Assembly (NCBI GenBank): GCA_031292755.1
Contig: JARLGM010000043.1
Coordinates: forward strand, 1 to 43,440
Direction: 5' to 3'
Source: Candidatus Sulfopaludibacter sp.
GTDB lineage: Bacteria; Acidobacteriota; Terriglobia; Bryobacterales; Bryobacteraceae
Length of the DNA stretch: 43,440 nt
In this document: positions 25,449 through 32,420 of the stretch, piece after piece
Numbering within the stretch: the stretch's first letter is position 1
How the letters are laid out: each line of letters starts with the position of its first letter
Translations under genes and position numbers: made by a program
Notes under the pieces: generated by a model
Database searches by the model: none
What the model was told of the DNA's origin: nothing
Seen by the model: the letters and a program-made list of their open reading frames with translations, nothing else

Positions 25449-26773
25449 TTGAATCTCCTTCGTACCAATAGTCCGCTGGCCAGAATCACTCCCGGCCAGA
25501 CGCCATAGAAAATTGTGCCCGCGCCTTTGGGGGGCGCGGCGAGTGGCGCGCCGCGGAAAGCCTCGTCGTCATTCTCCACGGGCGGCGCGATTCCTGCCAG
25601 CGAATAGATCGTCTCCAGAACGCCTTCCGCGGTAGTCACACGGCTCATGGTCCTGCGGCCGCCCAGGTCATACCAAATCTCGCCATAGCCTGCGCCGGTC
25701 TGTTCAAACAGGCCGATCGAAGTAGCGGAGACGTAGCGCACCTGGAGATGCGGCATCACCCGCCGCAGCTTGGAAAGAGCGCGATGCTCCAGATCGACCC
25801 GCCGCGGATCCTCCGGCGCAAGATGCACCTCGACGATCAGCGGCGTGTGAATCCGCGCGAGCGCCCGCTCGTCCGCTTCGGGGAACGAATTGCCCCGGCT
25901 CTGTGACGTATCCCAGCTTGCGTTGAGGAAGGTGCACGCGAAAATCCCGGCGGCGGCCAGCGCCCCGATGCCGAGGGATTCGTAGACCCGGCGGCGCACC
26001 TGCACGCCCAGGCGCGTCCAGACGGCGGCTACCGTGAGTCCCGCGAGAATCAGTACCAGCGCGACCAGCGTGGTATCCAGCCGCAGCAGACCATGCTGAT
26101 ATTCCGCCACCATGGCCGCCGGCGTGTACCCGGCGGCACGCTCCCAAAAGCCGCCCTGCACGGCGCCGATGAAATTCAGGATCCACGTCCCCACCGTAAC
26201 GCCCAGGGTAAGAATGGCCGCGGTGGAAGGATGTTCGGTGAGCGCGGACATGGCCGCGGCCAGCGCAATGGTCAGTCCGGCATTCAGCATGTGGCCCGCC
26301 GTCAACGTGGCCAGTTCCGGCGCGTAGACGCTGCCGCCGTAGAGTCTCCAGAGCAGGATGGCGCTCAGCGGCGGGAGCATCGCCACCAGCCAACCCGCCA
26401 GCAGCACCAGCGCCTTCGCCGCGATGCGCGCCAACGGCGAGAGCCCTTGCTGCAGTTCCAGCTTGAGGGCGCCGCTTTGCCGGTCGCCAGCCACCAGGCG
26501 TATGGCCACGAATGGCAGCAGGAAGACCGCCGCCAGTTCGCAGGCGCTGAACGCCGGGGCCCATACGCCAATCAACGGCGAGAGCGCTTCGCCCACCCCG
26601 GCGGAGGTTCCGTTCAGGCCGCTCACTTCCGCGTACGTCCGCACCGCGCTGATGAAGGCCACGCCGACCAGCGGCGGCATAGCGATAAGCAGGACCCACC
26701 AGGAACGCGACACTACCAGTTCGCGGCATTCCTTATCCAGCAGCCAGACGAACGGGGGCCTAGGTGAGCGCAA
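25445..26773 (-). CDS. ABC-2 type transporter permease
   Basis: The frame is open much further upstream, but it runs inside the ATPase gene. I choose the TTG at 26773 (442 residues) because GGAAGAGG lies six bases upstream and the start overlaps the ATPase end by 14 bases. About seven hydrophobic segments follow, among them WWVLLIAMPPLVGVAFIS, AAVFLLPFVAIRLVAG, and VALVLILAGLTVAAV. A soluble C-terminal part (about 295-415) with LIVEVHLAPEDPRRVDLEHR resembles the extracytoplasmic part of GldG-type ABC-2 subunits. Together with the ATPase this is a complete two-gene ABC system, with export or membrane-remodelling function unknown. Its stop codon overlaps the start of the secreted LamG-like gene. 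Confidence 0.82.
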   Translation of the reverse strand: MRSPRPPFVWLLDKECRELVVSRSWWVLLIAMPPLVGVAFISAVRTYAEVSGLNGTSAGVGEALSPLIGVWAPAFSACELAAVFLLPFVAIRLVAGDRQSGALKLELQQGLSPLARIAAKALVLLAGWLVAMLPPLSAILLWRLYGGSVYAPELATLTAGHMLNAGLTIALAAAMSALTEHPSTAAILTLGVTVGTWILNFIGAVQGGFWERAAGYTPAAMVAEYQHGLLRLDTTLVALVLILAGLTVAAVWTRLGVQVRRRVYESLGIGALAAAGIFACTFLNASWDTSQSRGNSFPEADERALARIHTPLIVEVHLAPEDPRRVDLEHRALSKLRRVMPHLQVRYVSATSIGLFEQTGAGYGEIWYDLGGRRTMSRVTTAEGVLETIYSLAGIAPPVENDDEAFRGAPLAAPPKGAGTIFYGVWPGVILASGLLVRRRFK

Positions 26774-27476
26774 GAAAAACCTCTTCCAGGTCCGGCCCCG
26801 CTTGTGCGGCACCGCGAGCCGCCGCCAGCGCCGCCAACTCCGGCACCGTGCCTTCCCCGCATACACGGCCGCTGCTGAGCAGGACGAAGCGGTCGCAGAA
26901 ACGCGCGGCGTCGGCGATCTGATGGATGGAAAGGAACAGCGTCCTTCCCCGCCCCGCGTGGGAGCGGAGCGCGGAAGCGATGTCGCGCGCCTGGCGCAGG
27001 TCGAGTCCCTCGAACGGTTCATCGATCAGCAGAGCGGGCTGGGAGGTCAAGAGTCCGATTCCCAGCAGTGCGCGCTTCCGCTGCCCTTTCGACAGTGTGC
27101 CGATGGGCTGCGGCAGCAGGGCGCGCAGGTCGAGTTGATCGATCACCTGCTCGCGCAGGGCTGCCCGGCCGCCCAGGAATCCAATCGTGAAATCCAGCGC
27201 CCACCCAACCGGCTGCGCAGGCCACGGCGCGATTCCATCGGGCACATAAAACAATAGCGACCGCCGGCCGCCGGTCCCCACAGGCTGGCCCTGCGCGCGT
27301 AGCGTGCCGCTGTCGCACGGCAGGACTCCGGCCAGGCACTCGAAGAGTGTGGACTTACCGGCGCCGTTGGGACCGATGAGTCCCAGAACTTCGCCGGCGC
27401 GGACGTGGAAGCTTACGTCCTCCAGCGCTCTGATCTCACCGAATCGCTTGCAGAGTCCATGGACCTCAAACAGCAT
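26760..27476 (-). CDS. ABC transporter ATP-binding protein
   Basis: The 238-residue ATPase has a Walker A loop GPNGAGKST (residues 35-43), the signature LSKGQRKR near 124, a Walker B of ALLIDEPFEGLD and the switch His in LSIHQIADA. The usual Gln in the Q-loop is replaced, with YVPDGIAPWP at that place. It should be the motor for the ABC-2 permease encoded just downstream, whose start overlaps the end of this gene by 14 bases. The ATG at 27476 is followed at once by the conserved start FEVHGLCKRFGEIRALEDVS. The divergent pcrA gene begins 146 bases away. Confidence 0.93.
   Translation of the reverse strand: MLFEVHGLCKRFGEIRALEDVSFHVRAGEVLGLIGPNGAGKSTLFECLAGVLPCDSGTLRAQGQPVGTGGRRSLLFYVPDGIAPWPAQPVGWALDFTIGFLGGRAALREQVIDQLDLRALLPQPIGTLSKGQRKRALLGIGLLTSQPALLIDEPFEGLDLRQARDIASALRSHAGRGRTLFLSIHQIADAARFCDRFVLLSSGRVCGEGTVPELAALAAARGAAQAGPDLEEVFLALT
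26780..26787 (-). promoter_or_regulatory. Ribosome binding site inside the ATPase gene for the permease
   Basis: On the minus strand the text GGAAGAGG lies six bases before the TTG at 26773, within the last codons of the ATPase gene. It supports the unusual TTG start of the permease and coupling of the two genes. Confidence 0.6.
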
Positions 27477-27621
27477 GTGGATTCCATCAGAATAGCCGTC
27501 TGCCGGGCGGCGGGCAATCGGAGAAACAGATTCCGATCGGTGGTAGTAATTGCTCCGCTCCTGTACAATGCCGGGCCGCGTCCGATCGGGAAGGTGAGAA
27601 GGCTCAACGTGCTAAACTGGA

Positions 27622-29976
27622 ATGAGCTTCCCATTCATGGATTTCATCAAAGGCCTGAACGCGCAACAGCGCGAGGCCGTGAGTCATACCGAAGGTCCAC
27701 TCCTGATCCTCGCCGGCGCTGGTAGTGGCAAGACCCGCGTTATCACTCACCGCATCGCGCATATCATTACGGCGCGGCATATTCCGCCGTCGGCGATTCT
27801 GGCTGTCACTTTCACAAACAAGGCTGCCAATGAAATGCGGGAGCGGGTGGCTGCGCTGCTGGAAGACGTTCCTCTGGAGTCTTCTCCCGCCGTCTCTACT
27901 TTTCACTCGTTTTGCGTCCGCCTGCTGCGGCGCGATGGCGACCCTCTGGCGCGGATTCGTCCCGGCTTCACGCGGCGCTTCAGCATCTATGACGATGAAG
28001 ATCAGCTTGGCCTGATCAAAGCTGCCTATCGCGGGCTGGGACTGGATGAAAAAGAATTCATGCAGTACCGCGCGGCACTTTCCCGCATCAGCCACGCCAA
28101 GAACGTGAAAGAGACGCCGCAGGATCTGTACAAAAAGGCCGTCAACAAGGAAAACGAGGCGCTCGCGGCGCTGTACGAAGAGTACGAGAAGGCCTTGCGC
28201 ACCGCCAACGCCCTGGATTTCGACGATCTCCTGCTGGAAGCGGTCCGCTTGCTGCGCCACGATGAAGCCACGCGGGAAGCCTGGAACCGCCGCCTCAGCT
28301 ACGTCATGATCGACGAGTACCAGGACACCAATCGCAGCCAGTATGAGCTGATGCGCCTGCTCAGCGATTCGCACAAGAACGTGTGCGTGGTGGGCGACGA
28401 AGACCAATCGATTTATAGCTGGCGCGGCGCGGACATCCGCAACATCCTGGATTTCGAGCGGGACTTCCCAAACTCCAAAACCATTCGCCTGGAGCAGAAT
28501 TACCGTTCCACCAAGAACATTCTGGCCGCGGCCGGCGCCGTTGTGGAGAACAACAAGGCGCGCAAGGGCAAAAAGCTCTGGACCGAGGCCGCGGACGGCG
28601 ACACGATAGGGCTGTACGCGGCCTACGACGCCGAAAACGAAGCCCTGTTCATTGCCGACACCATCGAGAAATACATGGTCGTGAATCCCGGCGATCACGT
28701 GGCCGTGCTGTACCGGACCAACTCGCAATCGCGGCAGATCGAAGAAGCGCTGCGCCGCTATGGGCGCAAATACAACATCGTCGGCGGCTTCAGTTTTTAC
28801 CAGCGCGCGGAAATCAAAGACATCGTTGCGTACCTGAAACTGGCGGCTTCCAATGTGGACTCGGTGAGCCTGTTGCGCGTCATCAATACGCCCGCGCGAG
28901 GCATTGGCCGCACTACCGTGGAACAGATCGAAAAATACGCGCGGGAGCACGGCATCAACCTGTGGGATGCCGTGGAGCGCATTATCGACGATCAGCATCT
29001 TTCCACGCGGTCGCAATCCGCGCTGGTGTTGTTCCGGAATCTGATCCAGGAACTTTCCCTGGTGGCGAGTTCTTCTTCGCTGGCGGATTTGATCCGCCAC
29101 ATTCTGGACCGGACCGGCTACCGCCGCATGTTGCAGCAGGAAAAAACGCCGGAATCGGAAACGCGGCTGGAGAACCTCGAGGAACTGATCAACGCCGCCG
29201 CCGAATCGGCCGAACGGGGCGATACCATCTCCGATTTTCTGGACCATGCCGCTTTGGTGGCCGATGCCGATGCGTACGATGAGCAGGCGCCCATCACCCT
29301 GATGACGCTGCACAATGCCAAAGGTCTGGAGTTTCCCGTGGTGTTCCTCTCCGGCATGGAGTTGGGCTTGTTTCCGCACAGCCGCTCCATGGATTCGGAA
29401 GCGGCCTTGGAAGAAGAGCGGCGCCTCTGTTACGTGGGTATGACGCGCGCCCGCAAGCGTCTGTTTCTCACCTGGGCCCGGTTCCGCCGCAGGTTCGGCG
29501 GCGGCGAACAGGAACGCTCCACGCCCTCCTGGTTCCTGAGCGAAGTGCCGGCTCACCTGATCCAGAATCTTGGCGTGACCGACGAGCCGGGCGAAGTGAA
29601 CCTCATCGCGGAACGCCACGACGTGCGCCAGTCCGCCAGGCGCAATACGTATACCGGCAAGACTTACAATTCCATCGAGAACATTTCGCAGTTTTTCAGT
29701 GAGAAGGGGCTGCCGGTCAACTCGCTGAAGACGCCGCCCCAGGTGCCGCCGGCGCCGTTTTCGAGGCCGGCCGCGCCGAATAAACCGCTGACCCAGGCTG
29801 CGCCTCCGGTTCGCAAACCGGCACGCACCGGCATGACGGTGGAGCATCCTAAATACGGCACCGGCACCGTGGTGCGGCGCGAGGGGGATGGCGATGATGC
29901 TAAGATCACAGTTAACTTCCCTCGTTTCGGTCTTAAGAAACTGGTAGAAAAGTACGCAGGATTAAAAAGAAGCTGA
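27622..29976 (+). CDS. pcrA: ATP-dependent DNA helicase PcrA/UvrD
   Basis: The 784-residue superfamily 1A helicase unwinds DNA in repair and replication. Motifs in order are: motif Q in LNAQQREAV, Walker A AGAGSGKT around residues 31-38, motif Ia VTFTNKAANEMRER, motif II DEYQDTN at 231-237, motif III GDEDQSIYSWRGAD, motif IV LEQNYRSTKNI, motif V LHNAKGLEFPVV, and motif VI RLCYVGMTRARKR. The last 60 residues hold the PcrA-type C-terminal Tudor-like domain (TGMTVEHPKYGTGTVVRREG), which binds RNA polymerase in PcrA. An ATG at 27637 (MDFIKGLN) is an alternative start. The stop overlaps the start of a small basic gene (TGATG). Confidence 0.96.
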   Translation: MSFPFMDFIKGLNAQQREAVSHTEGPLLILAGAGSGKTRVITHRIAHIITARHIPPSAILAVTFTNKAANEMRERVAALLEDVPLESSPAVSTFHSFCVRLLRRDGDPLARIRPGFTRRFSIYDDEDQLGLIKAAYRGLGLDEKEFMQYRAALSRISHAKNVKETPQDLYKKAVNKENEALAALYEEYEKALRTANALDFDDLLLEAVRLLRHDEATREAWNRRLSYVMIDEYQDTNRSQYELMRLLSDSHKNVCVVGDEDQSIYSWRGADIRNILDFERDFPNSKTIRLEQNYRSTKNILAAAGAVVENNKARKGKKLWTEAADGDTIGLYAAYDAENEALFIADTIEKYMVVNPGDHVAVLYRTNSQSRQIEEALRRYGRKYNIVGGFSFYQRAEIKDIVAYLKLAASNVDSVSLLRVINTPARGIGRTTVEQIEKYAREHGINLWDAVERIIDDQHLSTRSQSALVLFRNLIQELSLVASSSSLADLIRHILDRTGYRRMLQQEKTPESETRLENLEELINAAAESAERGDTISDFLDHAALVADADAYDEQAPITLMTLHNAKGLEFPVVFLSGMELGLFPHSRSMDSEAALEEERRLCYVGMTRARKRLFLTWARFRRRFGGGEQERSTPSWFLSEVPAHLIQNLGVTDEPGEVNLIAERHDVRQSARRNTYTGKTYNSIENISQFFSEKGLPVNSLKTPPQVPPAPFSRPAAPNKPLTQAAPPVRKPARTGMTVEHPKYGTGTVVRREGDGDDAKITVNFPRFGLKKLVEKYAGLKRS

Positions 29977-30134
29977 TGAACACGAAGACAATTACCGACA
30001 AAGTAGAACGTAAAAAGATCAAGCGCGCCGTGCGCAAGAAGGCCGCACCGAAGGCCAAACGCGCCGCCGGCGTGGCCCGCGGATCGCAGAAGAAAAAGAT
30101 TCGTCACCAGGCGCAAGGCCAGCGCAAGAGGTAG
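29976..30134 (+). CDS. Small, very basic protein coupled to pcrA
   Basis: A 52-residue frame begins at an ATG overlapping the pcrA stop codon (TGATG) and ends at TAG. It contains 21 Lys or Arg and only two acidic residues (for example VERKKIKRAVRKKAAPKAK), so it should bind nucleic acid or be disordered. It has no signal peptide or hydrophobic segment. The composition resembles small basic ribosome- or nucleoid-associated proteins, but I do not recognise a family. The one-base overlap suggests translational coupling and a link with the helicase or with DNA or RNA. A GC-rich hairpin follows. The frame is short, so existence rests on composition and position. Confidence 0.65.
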   Translation: MNTKTITDKVERKKIKRAVRKKAAPKAKRAAGVARGSQKKKIRHQAQGQRKR

Positions 30135-30149
30135 AGTTCTCCCGTATGC

Positions 30150-30175
30150 TTTGGGCCGGCGCACTCCGGCCCGAA
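30150..30175. terminator. GC-rich hairpin after the pcrA unit
   Basis: TTTGGGCCGG (30150-30159) pairs with CCGGCCCGAA (30166-30175) around the loop CGCACT; there is one T-G wobble. The stem is ten pairs long. No run of T follows, so it may be a weak terminator or an RNA-stabilising end rather than an intrinsic terminator. Confidence 0.4.
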
Positions 30176-30227
30176 CCCAAGTCGGACTGGGCAACACGGG
30201 GGTATACAATGGCTCCAGAGAAGCTGA

Positions 30228-30467
30228 GTGCCGGCAACTCCTGATTCACTGCTTGAGCGGATCACGATCGATTCCGATATAAGATTCGGGAAGCCGTGCA
30301 TTCGGGGTCACCGAATCACGGTTCAGGAGATACTGGAGTGGCTGTCCAGCGGCGCGTCCCAGCAGCAAATTCTGACTGATTATCCTCAACTCGAACCTGG
30401 TGACTTCCTCGCGGTGTACGCGTATGCCGCCAAACTGGCAGCGGGTCGCAAAGTCTCGCGGGGATGA
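30228..30467 (+). CDS. DUF433 antitoxin-type protein
   Basis: The 79-residue protein has the DUF433 (COG2442) pattern: RITIDSDIRFGKPCIRGHRI near the N-terminus, then TVQEILEWLSSGASQQQIL and DYPQLEPGDFLAVYAYAAKL, a helix-turn-helix-like fold. These proteins usually accompany a PIN-like DUF5615 protein and are taken as antitoxins. The start is a GTG at 30228. A TATACAAT about 20 bases upstream may be the -10 element. The stop overlaps the start of the DUF5615 gene (ATGA), as in intact two-gene modules. The partner gene is broken, so this antitoxin may be an orphan. Confidence 0.88.
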   Translation: MPATPDSLLERITIDSDIRFGKPCIRGHRITVQEILEWLSSGASQQQILTDYPQLEPGDFLAVYAYAAKLAAGRKVSRG

Positions 30468-30794
30468 AGTTGCTCTTCGACGAAAGCCTCTCGCCAAGGC
30501 TGGTTACGTTGTTGCGCGACCTTTTTCCCTGACTCCGAAAGCACTCTTCGAAACGGACTTGCCGGGGCCGGCGATCGCAGGATTCTGGACTACGCTGTGG
30601 CTCACACCTTTATTCTGGTGTCGACGGACAGCGATTTCGAACGTCTGGCAATGCAAATCTCCGGGGCCAAGGTTGTCGTTCTCAGAGCCTGCAATTACCC
30701 AACCGAGGTTGCCGCCGGGGTGCTCCGGGATAACGCGATTCGAATCGCTGACTTGACACGTTCTCGAGATCATTTGATCGTTCTAGACTCGTAG
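30464..30794 (+). pseudogene. DUF5615 PIN-like toxin gene with a +1 frameshift
   Basis: The first 22 codons give MKLLFDESLSPRLVTLLRDL followed by F and P, the exact start of DUF5615 PIN-like proteins with the metal-binding Asp near residue 6, and then a TGA at 30530. Skipping one base (30527, within a T5-C3 run) continues the family text to the TAG at 30794, with GDRRILDYAVAHTFILVSTD and DSDFERL, giving about 109 residues. The break lies at CCC-TGA-C. This may be a simple inactivating insertion, or a programmed +1 shift, since CCC-UGA-C allows slippage. No Shine-Dalgarno-like stimulator is seen upstream. As drawn it is a pseudogene. Confidence 0.8.
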
Positions 30795-30802
30795 CGCAAA
30801 GA

Positions 30803-32293
30803 TCACTTCTCCGGACGCCGCAGGGCGCTGTTTTTGAATCCGTAGGCGAAATACAGCACCAGTCCGATTACCAGCCAGCCTCCGAACCGCTCCCATGCCT
30901 GGTTGGGCAGCCCTTTCATGATGAAGATGCATCCGGCTGCCGAAAGCACACACACTGGCCATACCAGCGGTACTTTGAAGGGGCGCGGACGCTCCGGTTC
31001 CTTATAGCGGAGAACCAGCACCCCGATGCTCACCAGCATGAACGCAAACAGCGTGCCGATGTTGGTCAGATCGTAGGTCTCCGCCGCGTCGCCCACCGCC
31101 GACCAGAGCGCTACAAAGATCCCCGTAAGTAGCGTGGTGGCCCAGGGGATGCGGGTCCGCGGATGGATCTTCGCCGCCCATTTGGGCAACAGGCCATCGC
31201 GAGCCATGGCGAAGAAGATGCGCGGCTGGCCATACTGAAACACCAGCAGCACGGCCGACATCGAGACCGCCGCGCCCAACGCCACCACCCAGCCGACGGT
31301 CTTAAAGCCCGCCAGATCCAGCGCCCGCGCCAGCGGATCCGCCACGGCCAGTTCTTTGTAAGGCACCATGCCGGTCAGCACAAATCCGACGATCACATAG
31401 ATGAGCGTACAGATCGCCAGACCGCCCAGAATGCCAATCGGTAAATTGCGCTGGGGATTCTTCGTCTCTTCGGCCGCCGTGGAAATCGCATCGAAGCCGA
31501 TATAGGCGAAAAAGACGATTGCCGCGCCCTGGTGAATGCCGGCGAAGCCGTTCGGCGCGAACGGATGAAGGTTCGCGGCCTTCAGATGCGACGCACCCAC
31601 CGCCACAAAGAGCGTCAGCGCCATCAGTTTGATGACCACCATCACGTTATTGGCCGTCGCGCTTTCCCGCGCGCCGCGCAGCAAAAGCCAGGTAATGAAC
31701 ATGACGATGGCGAATGCGGGCACGTTAATCAAAATGGGTATGCCGGCAATGTGCGGCGCCGACTGAAGCAGTCCGCGGACCTGCGGATCGCTGCTGAGCA
31801 GCGCGGTGCGATAGCCGGTGGCCATCCACGCGGGCAGGGTCACGCCGAAACCGCGCAGCAGCGTGTGGAAGTAATCGCCCCAGGAGATCGCCACTGCCAC
31901 GTTGCCCACCGCGTATTCCAGAATCAGGTCCCACCCGATGATCCAGGCGACCAGTTCGCCGAGCGTCGCATAAGAATAGGCGTACGCGCTGCCGGCCTGG
32001 GGAATCATCGATGCCAACTCCGCGTAGCAGAGGCCCGCCAGCGCGCAGGCGCCACCCAGTAAGAGGAAGGAGAAGACCAGTGCCGGGCCCGCCCCGCTGC
32101 GGATCACTTCGCCGTTCGGCCCAATCTGACCGGCGGCCGCCGTGCCGATTGCTCCAAAGATTCCCGCGCCGATCACCGCACCGATCGCGAGCATGATCAA
32201 ATCGCCCGCGCCCAGCGTGCGCTTGAGCCCTCCCGGCTCGTCCGTCTCAGCCACCAGCGCGGCAATCGGCTTCCGCTTGAAGAGTTGTGACAT
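30803..32293 (-). CDS. Amino-acid permease of the APC superfamily (CAT/YfnA-like)
   Basis: The 496-residue protein has 12 or more hydrophobic segments and the APC hallmarks: GDLIMLAIGAVIGAGIFG at helix 1, ALAGLCYAELASMIPQAGSA at helix 3, and FFAYIGFDAISTAAEETKNP at helix 6. The order and the RLV-like linker text match cationic amino-acid transporters (CAT/YfnA). It should import amino acids with a proton or sodium ion; the substrate cannot be told. The frame is open 33 bases further upstream; I choose the ATG at 32293, which starts close to MSQLFKRKPIAALV, the usual N-terminus. A long inverted repeat lies just upstream, between it and the next gene on the same strand. Confidence 0.93.
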   Translation of the reverse strand: MSQLFKRKPIAALVAETDEPGGLKRTLGAGDLIMLAIGAVIGAGIFGAIGTAAAGQIGPNGEVIRSGAGPALVFSFLLLGGACALAGLCYAELASMIPQAGSAYAYSYATLGELVAWIIGWDLILEYAVGNVAVAISWGDYFHTLLRGFGVTLPAWMATGYRTALLSSDPQVRGLLQSAPHIAGIPILINVPAFAIVMFITWLLLRGARESATANNVMVVIKLMALTLFVAVGASHLKAANLHPFAPNGFAGIHQGAAIVFFAYIGFDAISTAAEETKNPQRNLPIGILGGLAICTLIYVIVGFVLTGMVPYKELAVADPLARALDLAGFKTVGWVVALGAAVSMSAVLLVFQYGQPRIFFAMARDGLLPKWAAKIHPRTRIPWATTLLTGIFVALWSAVGDAAETYDLTNIGTLFAFMLVSIGVLVLRYKEPERPRPFKVPLVWPVCVLSAAGCIFIMKGLPNQAWERFGGWLVIGLVLYFAYGFKNSALRRPEK

Positions 32294-32328
32294 CACAGGG
32301 AATTCTAGCAGACGGGGAAAGAACAACT

Positions 32329-32414
32329 CGACGCGGCGCGGAGACGCAGAGGAAAGCGCGGAGAACGCCGGAAGAGATTCTTGCTTTCCTCCGCGCCTCC
32401 GTGTCTCTGCGTCG
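32329..32414. repeat. Long imperfect inverted repeat
   Basis: CGACGCGGCGCGGAGACGC and its continuation to about 32355 can pair with 32385-32414, which reads CCTCCGTGTCTCTGCGTCG near its end. Allowing one three-base gap, about 23 of 27 positions match, the rest mostly being G-T type. The loop is about 30 bases. It lies between two minus-strand genes and may serve as a transcript end or as a member of a dispersed repeat family of the type GACGCAGAGACGC-, which I know from environmental genomes. The rest of the 32294-32420 gap holds no gene. Confidence 0.6.
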
Positions 32415-32420
32415 AATGAA

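Noticed and set aside
27564..27569. TACAAT as a -10 element for pcrA
   Set aside because: No -35 match at 16-18 bases and a distance of more than 50 bases to the start; too weak to call.
27604..29847. 747-residue minus-strand open frame
   Set aside because: It lies entirely opposite pcrA, has no family motif, and arises from the high GC content and codon bias of the real gene.
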